Shown piece after piece: positions 9,355-18,621 of a stretch of 64,000 nucleotides of DNA. The translations under genes were made by a program, and so were the position numbers. Under the pieces are notes generated by a model, which was not told the origin of the DNA, ran no database searches, and saw nothing but the letters and a program-made list of their open reading frames with translations. The DNA is from an uncultured Woeseiaceae bacterium (GTDB lineage Bacteria; Pseudomonadota; Gammaproteobacteria; Steroidobacterales; Woeseiaceae): the NCBI GenBank assembly GCA_945787845.1, contig CALZJH010000010.1, positions 62,001 to 126,000 of the forward strand, read 5' to 3'. Within the stretch, counting starts at the first letter, position 1. Every line of letters starts with the position of its first letter.

Positions 9355-10221
9355 ATGTTACACAGTATGACAGGCTTCGCGCGAGAGTCGGCGGAATCCG
9401 GAATCGGTACGCTGACCTGGGAAATTCGCGCGGTCAATCATCGTTATCTCGATGTGCAGTTCAAGCTGCCCGAGGATCTGCGCCCTAAGGAGCAGGATTT
9501 CAGGCAACAGGCAAGCTCGTCGCTTGGCCGCGGTAAGGTCGAATGCGCGCTGTATTTTCGGCGCGCCGCTAACCAGGACAACGACATGCAGGTCGATACC
9601 GAACTCGTGGAGCTGATCGGCCACCGCATCTCGGACCTGACGGCCAAGCTGTCCAACGTGGCGGCTGTGAGCCCGATCGAAATCCTGCGGTGGCCCGGCG
9701 TCATTCAGCAGCCCGAGATTGACGTGGAGCCGCTGGTCGCCGAGGCGAGTGAGTTGCTGGACAAGGCATTGGCCGCTATTCGCGAGATGCGGTCGAGCGA
9801 AGGCCAGCGAATCGGCGAGATGCTGGAAAGCCGGTGTGCGGATATCGAGTCGATTGCGAAGAGCGTCCGCGCGCGCATGCCCGAGGTTCTCGATGCTGCG
9901 CGCGCCAAACAGAAAGAGCGTCTTGCCAACCTGGACATCGAAGCCGACCCGGCGCGACTCGAGGTCGAGCTCGCGTTGCTCGCGACGAAAATTGACGTTG
10001 ACGAGGAGCTCGATCGTCTCGAAAGCCATCTCGTGGAAATTCGCGGCGCACTGACGTCCAGCAAGCCCGTGGGGCGCCGCCTCGATTTCCTGATGCAGGA
10101 ACTCAACCGCGAGGCCAACACGCTGGGATCGAAGTCCGCGGACACCGAAACCACCAGGGCCGCGGTCGACCTGAAAGTGTTGATCGAGCAAATGCGCGAA
10201 CAGATCCAGAACGTCGAATGA
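9355..10221 (+). CDS. yicC: YicC-family endoribonuclease
   Basis: The 288-residue protein begins MLHSMTGFARES, the YicC signature, and contains WEIRAVNHRYLD and, at the C-terminus, GRRLDFLMQELNREANTLGSK (given only in part) with the conserved Asn-Arg-Glu-x-Asn segment of the DUF1732 domain. YicC proteins are reported to be metal-dependent endoribonucleases acting on small RNAs in E. coli. It overlaps gmk by 4 bases (ATGA), a common arrangement, so the two are translationally coupled. Confidence 0.94.
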   Translation: MLHSMTGFARESAESGIGTLTWEIRAVNHRYLDVQFKLPEDLRPKEQDFRQQASSSLGRGKVECALYFRRAANQDNDMQVDTELVELIGHRISDLTAKLSNVAAVSPIEILRWPGVIQQPEIDVEPLVAEASELLDKALAAIREMRSSEGQRIGEMLESRCADIESIAKSVRARMPEVLDAARAKQKERLANLDIEADPARLEVELALLATKIDVDEELDRLESHLVEIRGALTSSKPVGRRLDFLMQELNREANTLGSKSADTETTRAAVDLKVLIEQMREQIQNVE

Positions 10222-10847
10222 ACTGCGCACGGCAACAGGGCGGGAAGTTGTTTGTTTTTGCAGCGCCCTCGGGTGCCGGCAAGACAACGCTCGTGCATGC
10301 CATCGTCACAAAACACCCGGAACTGCGTTTCTCGATTTCCTACACCACGCGCAAGCCGCGACGCAACGAAGCGAATGGCGTCGACTACCTGTTTGTGACG
10401 CGACGCGAGTTCATGCGTCTTCGCAATGAAGGCGAGATGCTCGAGTATGCCGAAGTGTTTGACAACTACTACGCGACCAGTCGCAGCCAGGTTGAGAAGC
10501 ACCTCGCGGATAATCGCAACGTCATCCTCGAGATCGACTGGCAGGGGGCCAGGCAGGTCCGCGAATCAATGCCCGAGTGCATCACGATTTTCATCCTGCC
10601 GCCATCGGTGCAGGAACTCGAACGCCGCTTGCGGGATCGGCGCACCGATGCGCCCGAGGTTATCGAACGACGCCTGCGTGACGCACTGTCCGATATGTCT
10701 CACTGGGACGAGTTCGATCACGTCATTATCAATGACGATCTCAACCAGGCAGTCGCCGATCTCGAGGCCGTGCTGGCCGGGGAGGGCGCGTCGACGGCGA
10801 CCTCCAACGAGGCGCTACGGCGCGCCGTTGAGCGAATTGTTGGCTGA
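10218..10847 (+). CDS. gmk: Guanylate kinase
   Basis: The 209-residue P-loop kinase phosphorylates GMP to GDP using ATP. The Walker A motif is APSGAGKTTL at about residues 16-25. The GMP-binding region follows with SYTTRKPRRNE and FDNYYATSR, and the ILEIDWQGARQVR segment carries the Walker B-like Asp. It is the second gene after yicC and precedes rpoZ and spoT. GMK is also a known ppGpp target in several phyla, so linkage to spoT is suggestive, though the same order is simply conserved in Gammaproteobacteria. Confidence 0.97.
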   Translation: MNCARQQGGKLFVFAAPSGAGKTTLVHAIVTKHPELRFSISYTTRKPRRNEANGVDYLFVTRREFMRLRNEGEMLEYAEVFDNYYATSRSQVEKHLADNRNVILEIDWQGARQVRESMPECITIFILPPSVQELERRLRDRRTDAPEVIERRLRDALSDMSHWDEFDHVIINDDLNQAVADLEAVLAGEGASTATSNEALRRAVERIVG

Positions 10848-10942
10848 TTACTTATAACGTTTAGCTATATGGCCTCACGCACGGCGGTGCTTCTCGCCTA
10901 CACTCGTTGGCAACGCAATCAGCTTGTTTCCAGGGAACAACT

Positions 10943-11224
10943 ATGGCCCGCATTACCGTCGAGGACTGCCTCGATAACGTCGAAAACATCTTTGAAATGG
11001 TGCTCGTCGCCGCCAAGCGCGCGCGCCGCATCGCTCACGGGGCTGACCCGATGGTCGAGCTCGAAAACGACAAACCGACCGTCATCGCTCTGCGTGAAAT
11101 CGCCGAAGGCCTCGTGACCTCGTCCATTCTGGAAGAAATCGAGCAGCCCGCGGCCGAAGAATTGATGCAACCCGAGGCCACGGACGAAATCCTGCCGGTT
11201 CGCGGAATCTCCATCGGCGACTAA
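10943..11224 (+). CDS. rpoZ: DNA-directed RNA polymerase omega subunit
   Basis: The 93-residue product begins [20 protein letters not shown], the standard omega opening. The ATG at 10943 has AGGGA 8 bases upstream; the longer frame from 10907 only adds untypical residues. The conserved KRARRI and [14 protein letters not shown] segments are present. Omega helps assemble and stabilise the beta-prime subunit and forms part of a ppGpp-binding site in E. coli polymerase. It lies between gmk and spoT as in most Gammaproteobacteria. Confidence 0.97.
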   Translation: MARITVEDCLDNVENIFEMVLVAAKRARRIAHGADPMVELENDKPTVIALREIAEGLVTSSILEEIEQPAAEELMQPEATDEILPVRGISIGD

Positions 11225-11232
11225 AAACCCCG

Positions 11233-11268
11233 TACCCCATCCGGCGTAAGGCCGTTAAGATGGGGGTA
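11233..11268 (+). promoter_or_regulatory. Hairpin covering the spoT ribosome-binding site
   Basis: TACCCCAT (11233-11240) can pair with ATGGGGGTA (11260-11268, one bulged G). An inner stem, CGGC...GCCG, lies in the loop. The 3' arm contains the G-rich Shine-Dalgarno and the first base of the spoT ATG at 11268, so the fold would hide the start. Whether it forms in vivo is not known. Confidence 0.45.
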
Positions 11269-13424
11269 TGGATTACGCGGCTACCCTATTGTCCAAGCTC
11301 CCTGGCGCTTCGCGCCGGGTCAAGGGTGTGCGCGCGCTGGTCGATACGCTGGAAGGCTACCTTCCAGACGACCAGGTCCAGAAAATCCTCAGTGCGTACG
11401 AGTTTGGGGCGGCCGCGCACCAGGGTCAGACACGCCGGTCCGGCGAGCCCTACATTACGCACCCGGTCGCCGTTGCACACGAGCTTGCGGAGATGCATCT
11501 CGACTCGGAAGCCATCTGCGCAGCCATTCTCCACGATGTCGTCGAAGATACGCCGGCCACACTCGAGGAGATCAAGGAAAAGTTCGGTGAGGAGGTGGCA
11601 CTGATCGTCGACGGCGTCAGCAAGCTCGACCAGATCCAGTTCCGCAGTCGTGCCGAGGCCCAGGCCGAGAGCTTTCGCAAGATGATGCTCGCGATGATCG
11701 AAGACATTCGCGTCATCCTCGTCAAGCTGTCCGACCGACTGCACAACATGCAGACACTCGGCGCCATGCCCGCGAAAAAAAAGAAACGTATCGCGCGCGA
11801 GACGCTCGACATTTACGCCCCTATCGCCAACCGGCTCGGCATCAATCGGCTGAAGATACAACTGGAAGACCTGGGCTTCAAACACCTGCACCCATTTCGG
11901 TATCGCGTCCTTGACGGTGCGCTGAAAAAGAGCAAGGGCAGCCAGAAGCAGATCGTCCGTCGCATCTCGGACCAGTTCAGTAAGGCAATGGCCGAAGACG
12001 GCATCGAAGGCGAGGTATCCGGTCGCGAGAAGCACCTCTACAGCATTTACAAGAAGATGGCGGAGAAGAAGCGCGTACTCTCGGATGTCGTCGATGTCTA
12101 TGGCTTCCGCATTATCGTCGACGACGTGAGCACCTGTTACCAGACGCTGGGGCTTGTGCACCAGCTGTACAAGCCCATGCCCGGTCGCTTCAAGGATTAC
12201 ATCGCCATACCGCGCATCAATGGCTACCAGTCATTGCACACGACGCTGTTCGGCCCGAAAGGCCTGCCGCTGGAAGTGCAGATTCGAACGAGCCACATGG
12301 ACCGCGTTGCCGAGTCAGGCGTTGCCTCACACTGGATTTACAAGGCTGACGAAAAATCCGACGCGACGCCGCAACGTCGCGCCCGCGAGTGGCTCGCCAA
12401 CCTCGCCGAGCTGCAGCAATCCGGAACCTCCGAGGAATTCCTTGAAAGTGTCAAGGTCGACCTGTTCCCCGACAAGATCTATGTGTTTACGCCCAAGGGC
12501 GACATCATGCCGCTACCCAAGGGCGCAACAACCGTAGACTTCGCATATGCGGTCCACACCGACGTTGGCAACCGCACTGTGGCCGCAAAGATCAATCGCG
12601 GCCTGGTGCCGTTGCGTACGCCACTGCAGAACGGCCAGACCGTCGAGATCGTCACGGCGCGTGGCGCCAAGCCCAATCCGAACTGGTTGACGTTTGTGCG
12701 TTCCGCAAAAGCGCGGACGGCAATCCGGCACCACATGAAAAACCTGCGCTCGGTCGAATCAGTCGACCTTGGCAGGCGCCTGCTCGACAAGACGCTCAAG
12801 GATCTCGGCTCGTCGTTGCGCAAAGTCGGCAAGGTGCGCATGAGCGAGGCGCTGGCCGAACTCTCGCTGGAAAGCGCCGACGACCTGTTCGAGCAGATCG
12901 GCCTTGGCGAGCGCCTCGCGCCGCTGACGGCCCGCTTCCTGCTCGGCGCCGACGAGGACGGCGAGAACGTCGAAGATGTTGCAAGCCTTGTTATCGCAGG
13001 GACCGAGGGCATGGTCGTCAGCTACGCCAAGTGCTGTTACCCGATTCCCGGCGATGACGTGATGGGCTACCTGACCGCCGGGCGCGGGGTCGTCATCCAT
13101 CGTAACGGCTGTGGGAACCTCTCGAACTTCCGGAAACAGCCTGAAAAATGGATCGCCGTGTCCTGGGAAAAAGACATCGATCGCGACTTCAATTGCCAGA
13201 TTCAATGCGAGACACGCAACCGTACGGGCGTGCTTGCCGAGGTCGCCGCCACGATCGCCGACTGCGGTTCGAACATCGAGCAGGTCGAGGTTATCAGCCG
13301 TCACGAAGACTGTTCGACACTGACCTTCCTGCTGCAGATAAAGGACCGAACCCACCTCGCACAAATCATGCGCAACGTGCGCAAGATGCCGAATGTCATT
13401 CGCGTATCCCGCGAGTGCGCGTAG
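11268..13424 (+). CDS. spoT: Bifunctional (p)ppGpp synthetase/hydrolase SpoT
   Basis: The 718-residue RelA/SpoT-homologue makes and degrades the stringent-response alarmone. The hydrolase HD domain is intact (His51, His65 in THP, His89-Asp90 and Glu93-Asp94 in HDVVED). The synthetase domain has GRFKDYIAIPR at about 306, NGYQSLHT and the catalytic Glu of EVQIRT at about 336. A TGS domain (IYVFTPKGDIMPLPKGAT) lies at about 400 and a C-terminal ACT domain follows. An intact HD site separates it from RelA. It follows rpoZ by 43 bases, with a possible hairpin over its ribosome-binding site. Confidence 0.96.
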   Translation: MDYAATLLSKLPGASRRVKGVRALVDTLEGYLPDDQVQKILSAYEFGAAAHQGQTRRSGEPYITHPVAVAHELAEMHLDSEAICAAILHDVVEDTPATLEEIKEKFGEEVALIVDGVSKLDQIQFRSRAEAQAESFRKMMLAMIEDIRVILVKLSDRLHNMQTLGAMPAKKKKRIARETLDIYAPIANRLGINRLKIQLEDLGFKHLHPFRYRVLDGALKKSKGSQKQIVRRISDQFSKAMAEDGIEGEVSGREKHLYSIYKKMAEKKRVLSDVVDVYGFRIIVDDVSTCYQTLGLVHQLYKPMPGRFKDYIAIPRINGYQSLHTTLFGPKGLPLEVQIRTSHMDRVAESGVASHWIYKADEKSDATPQRRAREWLANLAELQQSGTSEEFLESVKVDLFPDKIYVFTPKGDIMPLPKGATTVDFAYAVHTDVGNRTVAAKINRGLVPLRTPLQNGQTVEIVTARGAKPNPNWLTFVRSAKARTAIRHHMKNLRSVESVDLGRRLLDKTLKDLGSSLRKVGKVRMSEALAELSLESADDLFEQIGLGERLAPLTARFLLGADEDGENVEDVASLVIAGTEGMVVSYAKCCYPIPGDDVMGYLTAGRGVVIHRNGCGNLSNFRKQPEKWIAVSWEKDIDRDFNCQIQCETRNRTGVLAEVAATIADCGSNIEQVEVISRHEDCSTLTFLLQIKDRTHLAQIMRNVRKMPNVIRVSRECA

Positions 13425-13454
13425 TACCTCTCACGTGACAACCGGAACCAGTTA

Positions 13455-13835
13455 ATGAGCAAGCAGACCATCCACTCAGACAATGCGCCCGCGGCTATTG
13501 GCACCTATTCGCAGGCGGTAAAAGTTGGCGATCTCGTTTTCATCTCGGGGCAAATCCCGCTTGTGCCGGCGACGATGGAGATCGTCGATGGTGACTTCGT
13601 GGCGCGTACGCGGCAGGTTTTTGAAAATCTCAAGGCGATTGCCGAGGAGGCCGGCGGCAGCTTGAGCGATGCTGTGAAGCTGACCATCTTCCTGACCGAT
13701 CTCGCCAATTTCGCCGCCGTCAACGAAGTGATGGCCGAATACTGCAGCGAACCGTACCCGGCACGCGCCGCCGTGCAGGTGTCCGCGCTGCCGAAAGGCG
13801 TCGATGTTGAGGCCGACGCGATCCTTGCTATCTGA
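13455..13835 (+). CDS. ridA: RidA-family reactive imine/enamine deaminase
   Basis: The 126-residue YjgF/YER057c/UK114 family protein hydrolyses 2-aminoacrylate and similar enamines released by PLP enzymes, protecting the cell from their damage. Family features are [12 protein letters not shown] at the start, VFISGQIPL, the VKLTIFLTD strand and [16 protein letters not shown], where the Arg binds the carboxylate. It sits between spoT and recG, its usual place, and its 3' end overlaps the recG reading frame by 32 bases. Confidence 0.96.
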   Translation: MSKQTIHSDNAPAAIGTYSQAVKVGDLVFISGQIPLVPATMEIVDGDFVARTRQVFENLKAIAEEAGGSLSDAVKLTIFLTDLANFAAVNEVMAEYCSEPYPARAAVQVSALPKGVDVEADAILAI

Positions 13836-15894
13836 CGCACTGACAATCCTGAAAGGCGTCGGCCCGGCGCTCGCGAAGAAGCTCGAAAAGCTCGGGCTGC
13901 AGCGTGTCGAAGACCTGCTGTTCCTGCTGCCGCTGCGTTATGAGGATCGCACCCAGCTCGTGAAGATCGGTGCACTGGCAGCCGGTACGCGTTGTCTCAT
14001 CAGCGGTGAGGTGCTGCTTGCTGAAACCGCCTATCGCGGACGACGCAACCTGCTCGTACGGATTAGTGACGGCAGCGGTCAGCTAACGCTTCGATTCTTC
14101 CACTTCTCACGCCAGCAACAGGCACAGTTTCAGAGCGGCGTGCGCGTGACCTGCTTCGGCGAGGTGCGTCGCGGCTCCGCCGGCTTCGAGATGATCCATC
14201 CCGAGTACCGCATCCTGCGTGAAAGCCAGGATGCGACAATGAGCGATTCCCTGACGCCGATCTACCCGGCAACGGAAGGCGTGCAGCAGGGCCGGTTGCG
14301 CAACCTGACCGACCAGGCGTTGCGCGCCATGCAGGACGAACCGCCCGTTGAACTGCTGCCGCAGGCGATTACCGAGAAACTCGGCATGCCGTCGCTCGCC
14401 GCTGCGATTCAGTACCTGCATCGCCCGCCGCCCGACGCTGATATCGAGCAGATGCAGGCCGGTAAGCACCCCTGTCAGCAGCGACTCGCGTTCGAGGAGT
14501 TGCTGGCGCACTACCTGAGTTTGCGAAGCCTGCGCGCATTGGCCGAAACCGACGATGCGTTTGCGCTCGTCGATGGCAGCGAGCAGGTCAGCGGATTCAT
14601 CGACGACCTGCCGTTTACGTTGACGGGGGCGCAACAGCGCGTCGTCGACGAGATTCTTGGCGACCTTGCACAGCCACACCCCATGATGCGCCTGATCCAG
14701 GGTGACGTTGGGTCCGGGAAAACCGTGGTCGCAGCGATCGCCTGTCTGAAAGCGATTTCCTGCGGCGTACAGGCGGCGATCATGGCGCCGACGGAAATCC
14801 TGGCCGAGCAGCACTGGCGCAATTTTTCAGACTGGTTCCGGCCCCTCGGGATCGAACCGGCGTGGCTGAGCGGCAGCCAGAAGGCCGCCGCGCGGCGCGC
14901 ATCCCTTGCGTCGATCGCCGACGGTAGCGCGCAGCTGGTTGTCGGAACTCATGCCCTGTTCCAGGAGGGAGTCGACTTTCATCGACTCGCGCTGGTCGTC
15001 ATCGATGAACAACATCGTTTCGGCGTGCACCAGCGGATGGCGCTGCGCGACAAGGGCATCGGCGAGGAGGGCCACCCACATCAGCTCGTCATGACCGCGA
15101 CGCCGATCCCCCGCACGCTCGCCATGGCCGCGTATGCCGATCTCGATACGTCGGTTATCGACGAGCTTCCTCCGGGCCGGCAACCCGTTTCAACCATTGC
15201 GGTACCGGATAGCCGTCGTAGCGAAATCGTTGAGCGTGTGCGCTCAGCCTGCGCGTCCGGCCAGCAGGCCTATTGGGTGTGTCCGCTGATCGAGGAGTCG
15301 GAGGTTCTCGACTACCAGGCAGCCGAGGCCAGTTACCAGGTACTCACGGAAGCGCTGCCGGAACTGCGCGTTGGTCTCGTGCACGGCCGGATGCGTCCGG
15401 CGGAGAAGGAGCGCGGCATGCAGGCCTTCAAGGAAGGATTGATCCAGGTCCTGGTTGCAACCACCGTTATCGAGGTGGGCGTGGACGTCCCCAATGCGAG
15501 CCTCATGATTATCGAAAATGCGGAGCGGATGGGCTTGTCACAGTTACACCAGCTGCGCGGCAGAGTAGGGCGCGGTGCCGCACAAAGCCACTGTGTATTG
15601 TTGTACAAGCCACCGCTCGGGCGCATCGCCAAGGAACGTCTCGCCGTATTGCGTGACACGAACGACGGCTTCGTCGTCGCACAGCGCGATCTTGAGCTTC
15701 GCGGTCCGGGTGAGCTGCTCGGCACCCGGCAGACCGGTCTCCCCGACTATCGTGTGGCGGACCTCGTGCGCGACTCGGAGCTGATGCCGCAGGTCCAGAT
15801 TACGGCCGAGACCATTCGCACGTCGTCCTCAGAGCTGGCCGCGACCATCGTGCGGCGCTGGCTGGGCGATGCCGGCCGCTACGGCAAAGTGTAG
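13804..15894 (+). CDS. recG: ATP-dependent DNA helicase RecG
   Basis: The 696-residue superfamily 2 helicase regresses stalled replication forks and processes branched intermediates. The N-terminal wedge/OB domain covers roughly residues 55-150 (for example [19 protein letters not shown]). The motor has Walker A GDVGSGKT at about 300, DEQH at 401, TATPIPRTL, and motifs IV-VI ending QLRGRVGRG. The ATG at 13804 lies inside ridA; alternative starts nearer 13825 (TTG) would shorten the overlap, so the exact N-terminus is uncertain. The gene order spoT-ridA-recG is conserved. Confidence 0.95.
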   Translation: MLRPTRSLLSDALTILKGVGPALAKKLEKLGLQRVEDLLFLLPLRYEDRTQLVKIGALAAGTRCLISGEVLLAETAYRGRRNLLVRISDGSGQLTLRFFHFSRQQQAQFQSGVRVTCFGEVRRGSAGFEMIHPEYRILRESQDATMSDSLTPIYPATEGVQQGRLRNLTDQALRAMQDEPPVELLPQAITEKLGMPSLAAAIQYLHRPPPDADIEQMQAGKHPCQQRLAFEELLAHYLSLRSLRALAETDDAFALVDGSEQVSGFIDDLPFTLTGAQQRVVDEILGDLAQPHPMMRLIQGDVGSGKTVVAAIACLKAISCGVQAAIMAPTEILAEQHWRNFSDWFRPLGIEPAWLSGSQKAAARRASLASIADGSAQLVVGTHALFQEGVDFHRLALVVIDEQHRFGVHQRMALRDKGIGEEGHPHQLVMTATPIPRTLAMAAYADLDTSVIDELPPGRQPVSTIAVPDSRRSEIVERVRSACASGQQAYWVCPLIEESEVLDYQAAEASYQVLTEALPELRVGLVHGRMRPAEKERGMQAFKEGLIQVLVATTVIEVGVDVPNASLMIIENAERMGLSQLHQLRGRVGRGAAQSHCVLLYKPPLGRIAKERLAVLRDTNDGFVVAQRDLELRGPGELLGTRQTGLPDYRVADLVRDSELMPQVQITAETIRTSSSELAATIVRRWLGDAGRYGKV

Positions 15895-15904
15895 AATCGG
15901 CAGC

Positions 15905-16807
15905 ATGAAGAACTCGCTCGTCGCCAATTTTGCGCCGGAGATCGTCAGCCAGCTAAGAAATTATGGAAAGCTGATGCGCGTCGACAAACCGATCGGCGTG
16001 TGGCTGCTTCTGTGGCCAACGCTCTGGGCGCTGTGGATTGCCGGCGAGGGTACGCCGGACCAGGGCCTGTTTGTGATCTTCGTTCTCGGTGTCTTCATCA
16101 TGCGTTCGGCCGGCTGCGTCCTGAACGACTTTGCCGATCGTAAGATTGACCCCTATGTGGAACGCACGCGCTCACGACCGCTCGCGACGGGCGCGGTGGC
16201 GCCGCTCGAGGCACTTGCGCTGTTTGCTGCACTGTCGCTAATTGCGATTGGGCTCGCGAGCATGCTCAACAAGCAGGCGCAGCTGCTGGCCGTGGTGGGT
16301 GCGGTACTGACGGTCATCTACCCGTTTATCAAGCGCTACCTGTCGATTCCCCAGTTCGTCCTCGGCGCCGCGTTCGGCTGGGCGATTCCCATGGCCTTCG
16401 CGGCACAGACCGGCGGCACACCCGAGCTCGCCTGGCTTTTGTTCGTGATCGCAGTGGTCTGGGCCGTTATCTACGACACTTTCTACGCGATGGTGGACCG
16501 CAAGGACGACGTGAAGATCGGCGTCAAGTCCACCGCCGTGCTGTTTGGCGAAGTCGACCTGTTCGTGATCGCCGGTCTGCAGTTGCTGATGATTCTCGGC
16601 CTCGTGTTCGTCGGCTTTCGTGCCGAACTCGGGCTCTGGTACTACCTGTCCGTCGTCGTGGCGGCCGGGATGATGGCCTGGCACCTGTGGCTCGCGCGCG
16701 ACCGCCAGCCCGCCGGTTGTTTCAAAGCCTTTCTCAAGAACCACCTGATCGGCATGGTGATCTTTATCGGCATCGTCCTGCACTACACCTTCGACGCCGG
16801 CAGCTAG
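15905..16807 (+). CDS. ubiA: 4-hydroxybenzoate polyprenyltransferase
   Basis: This integral membrane enzyme of 300 residues attaches the polyprenyl tail to 4-hydroxybenzoate in ubiquinone synthesis. It has multiple membrane segments and the two Asp-rich prenyl-diphosphate motifs: NDFADRKIDPYVERTRSRPL, and a second one in MVDRKDDVKIGVKS. The ATG at 15905 lies 10 bases after recG and gives the usual length; the frame from 15869 would overlap recG. No ubiC lies next to it. Presence of UbiA shows the organism uses ubiquinone, a possible electron source for both respiratory clusters here. Confidence 0.95.
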   Translation: MKNSLVANFAPEIVSQLRNYGKLMRVDKPIGVWLLLWPTLWALWIAGEGTPDQGLFVIFVLGVFIMRSAGCVLNDFADRKIDPYVERTRSRPLATGAVAPLEALALFAALSLIAIGLASMLNKQAQLLAVVGAVLTVIYPFIKRYLSIPQFVLGAAFGWAIPMAFAAQTGGTPELAWLLFVIAVVWAVIYDTFYAMVDRKDDVKIGVKSTAVLFGEVDLFVIAGLQLLMILGLVFVGFRAELGLWYYLSVVVAAGMMAWHLWLARDRQPAGCFKAFLKNHLIGMVIFIGIVLHYTFDAGS

Positions 16808-16831
16808 CGTTCACCAACCCGGCACAGGCTA

Positions 16832-16845
16832 TTGATCCAGGTCAA
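16832..16845 (+). promoter_or_regulatory. Dnr/Fnr-type operator upstream of the Dnr-like regulator
   Basis: TTGATCCAGGTCAA matches the TTGAT-N4-ATCAA consensus bound by Fnr, Anr and Dnr, with one base different. A -10-like TACACT lies at 16867-16872, which puts the operator at the distance expected for a class II activator site. If so, transcription starts around 16880 and the gene would be autoregulated. Confidence 0.65.
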
Positions 16846-16880
16846 TGCACGGCCCGATATCGTGACTACACTGTTGCGAC

Positions 16881-17603
16881 ATGATCGACGCGAGCAACGA
16901 AGTGCTAGACTTTCCCCGCATGGAGAAAGACACCGTCCAATACGATGCGGTCCGCCGTCACTACCTCTTCTCCGGGCTGGATGAGGAGATCTTCGACGGA
17001 CTGGTTCCCCACATGGCGGTCGAGTCGTTCGAGAAGGGCGCAACCCTGTTTCACCGCGGTGACCAGGCCAATAATTTCTATTTCGTCGAATCCGGGCAGA
17101 TCGAACTCAGCCTGATATCTGCAGACGGGCAAAAGAAAGTTATCGAGGTCGTCAGCCACGACCGTACTTTCGCCGAAGCCGTGCTGTTCATGCGCGAGAG
17201 CAAGTACCCGGTCACGGCGGAGGCGCTCAGTGACAGCTCGGTGCTGCGCATTCCAAACCAGTGCTATTTGGACCTGCTCAGCGATAACCCGGACGCCTGC
17301 ATGCGCCTGCTGAGCGACGTGTCCCGGCACCTGCATGCGCGTGTGCGCGAAATCGAGCGGCTGACCATTCAAAATGCCCGCACCCGCCTGTCAGGCTACC
17401 TGATCGACCACATTGTCGAGACCAACGACGATGAAGCGACCGTGCGACTCGACCTGCCGCGGCATGTCATCGCGTCGCGCCTGTCCGTCACGCCCGAAAC
17501 GCTGTCACGCCTGTTTCGAGCCCTGACTGACGACGGCATCCTCACGATCGACGACCGCCTGGTCTTTGTTCACAGCCTCTCGAGACTGCGCCCCTACGAC
17601 TGA
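16881..17603 (+). CDS. dnr: Crp/Fnr-family transcriptional regulator, Dnr/Nnr-like
   Basis: A 240-residue regulator with a cyclic-nucleotide-binding-type sensor domain (about residues 30-140, FHRGDQANNFYFVESGQI) and a C-terminal winged helix-turn-helix (HVIASRLSVTPETLSRLFRAL in part). The recognition helix ETLSR is that of Fnr/Dnr proteins. It has no N-terminal cysteine cluster, so it is not an Fe-S Fnr; Dnr-type proteins sense NO through heme. It is next to a nitric-oxide-reductase-like operon, and Fnr-type palindromes precede both genes. An ATG at 16920 is an alternative start: the predicted transcription start is so close to 16881 that the first ATG would be nearly leaderless. Specific naming as Dnr is inference. 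Confidence 0.8.
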   Translation: MIDASNEVLDFPRMEKDTVQYDAVRRHYLFSGLDEEIFDGLVPHMAVESFEKGATLFHRGDQANNFYFVESGQIELSLISADGQKKVIEVVSHDRTFAEAVLFMRESKYPVTAEALSDSSVLRIPNQCYLDLLSDNPDACMRLLSDVSRHLHARVREIERLTIQNARTRLSGYLIDHIVETNDDEATVRLDLPRHVIASRLSVTPETLSRLFRALTDDGILTIDDRLVFVHSLSRLRPYD

Positions 17604-17612
17604 CGACCTGTC

Positions 17613-17626
17613 TTGATCTAGATCAT
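17613..17626 (+). promoter_or_regulatory. Dnr/Fnr-type operator upstream of the NOR-like operon
   Basis: TTGATCTAGATCAT has a perfect palindromic core, TGATCTAGATCA, and deviates from TTGAT-N4-ATCAA only in the last base. It lies 73-86 bases before the first small gene of the operon. A possible -10 (GATAAG, 17652-17657) is downstream at roughly the class II spacing. Confidence 0.7.
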
Positions 17627-17698
17627 GGCGCCCGTCGAGCGGCGAGGCCACGATAAGCGTACGCGTGTAATTTCGCGCGCCGTCACAGCAGGCCGCCA

Positions 17699-17884
17699 AT
17701 GAGCATCGTCTACTTCACCCTGGTTGCAGCCGTTCTTTACCTGTTTTCTGACTGGGTTCTGCAATATGCCGAAATCGTCATAGGACGGCGGCTGCAGCAT
17801 CGCTCCCTGCTGTTTTTCTTGATTTTGCTGACGCTTGCTATCACGAGCTTCACGTTGATCGGCCGTATGACCGGCAACTCCTAG
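17699..17884 (+). CDS. Small two-helix membrane protein, first gene of the NOR-like operon
   Basis: A 61-residue protein with two predicted membrane helices (about residues 4-26 and 37-55) joined by a short basic loop (GRRLQHRS). No family is recognised. It is preceded by the Dnr-type operator and followed within 12 bases by another tiny membrane protein and then the CuA subunit, so it is most likely an accessory subunit or assembly factor of the heme-copper enzyme. That role is inferred from position only. Confidence 0.7.
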   Translation: MSIVYFTLVAAVLYLFSDWVLQYAEIVIGRRLQHRSLLFFLILLTLAITSFTLIGRMTGNS

Positions 17885-17896
17885 GGAGACACGACC

Positions 17897-18058
17897 ATGT
17901 CTGATAACAACGAACCGCAGGATGATGAACCTATCCCGTTTATGCAGCGACTCCTGGACAACCCTTTCCTCCTGCTGTTCCTGGGCGTGGCGGTTCCGAC
18001 CGTCTTTTACATCATCTGGGGCGTCATGGAGATCATCCAGATTCCTATCGCGAACTAG
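17897..18058 (+). CDS. Very small single-helix membrane protein in the NOR-like operon
   Basis: A 53-residue frame begins with ATG at 17897 behind a GGGAG Shine-Dalgarno (17884-17888) and ends with TAG at 18056. The N-terminus is acidic (MSDNNEPQDDEPIP) and a single hydrophobic helix follows (about residues 24-46). It is too short for most gene callers. A clean ribosome-binding site and 17-base spacing to the CuA subunit gene support it as real. It resembles in size and layout the small subunits that accompany other heme-copper oxidases, but no homology is claimed. Confidence 0.75.
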   Translation: MSDNNEPQDDEPIPFMQRLLDNPFLLLFLGVAVPTVFYIIWGVMEIIQIPIAN

Positions 18059-18075
18059 GCACGGGGGACTTAACC

Positions 18076-18609
18076 ATGGCCATAACACCGCCCACCCAAC
18101 GCAACTGGTGGAAAGAACCGATTGCCAAGGTCGAACTCATCTGGATCGTCATCGCCTTCACCTGGGGTCTCTTCATGTTCTTCATGATGATCTACTGGCA
18201 CGGTGCCGGCGAGCAGAACCTCTCGAACGAGGCCTACAGGATCCGGCCCGAGCAGTTCGCAGAGAAAACCCAGGCGATGATCGACGCGCACACGGTACGG
18301 CAGGAAAACGGCTTCCCGGTCGTGCATCCACCCGCCGGCAGCGACGTGTACCTGACGGGCAGGTTGTTCAACTGGTGGCCGATCCTCGAACTTGAAAAAG
18401 ACCAGTCATACCGGCTGCATCTGTCCTCTGTCGACGTACAGCACGGCTTCTCGTTGCAGCCCGTGAACATCAATCTCCAGGTACATCCCGGTTACGACAT
18501 GGTCATCACAGTCAAGCCGGACCGTGCCGGAGAGTACGGCATTGTCTGTAATGAATTCTGCGGCGTCGGCCATCACCTGATGGTCGGCAAGCTTTACGTG
18601 GTCGAGTAG
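18076..18609 (+). CDS. CuA-containing subunit II of a heme-copper oxidase-family enzyme (probable NO reductase)
   Basis: The 177-residue protein has one membrane helix (about residues 18-41) and a periplasmic cupredoxin domain. All CuA ligands are present: His123, Cys158, Cys162, His166 and Met169 in CNEFCGVGHHLM, with Glu160 between the cysteines. It should take electrons from a periplasmic donor and pass them to subunit I at 18622. It is shorter than a normal COX II, having one helix rather than two. CuA-bearing partners occur in oxygen reductases and in some NO reductase families such as bNOR and eNOR; classical cNOR uses a cytochrome c subunit instead. Confidence 0.88.
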   Translation: MAITPPTQRNWWKEPIAKVELIWIVIAFTWGLFMFFMMIYWHGAGEQNLSNEAYRIRPEQFAEKTQAMIDAHTVRQENGFPVVHPPAGSDVYLTGRLFNWWPILELEKDQSYRLHLSSVDVQHGFSLQPVNINLQVHPGYDMVITVKPDRAGEYGIVCNEFCGVGHHLMVGKLYVVE

Positions 18610-18621
18610 GGGAGCGCTGCC

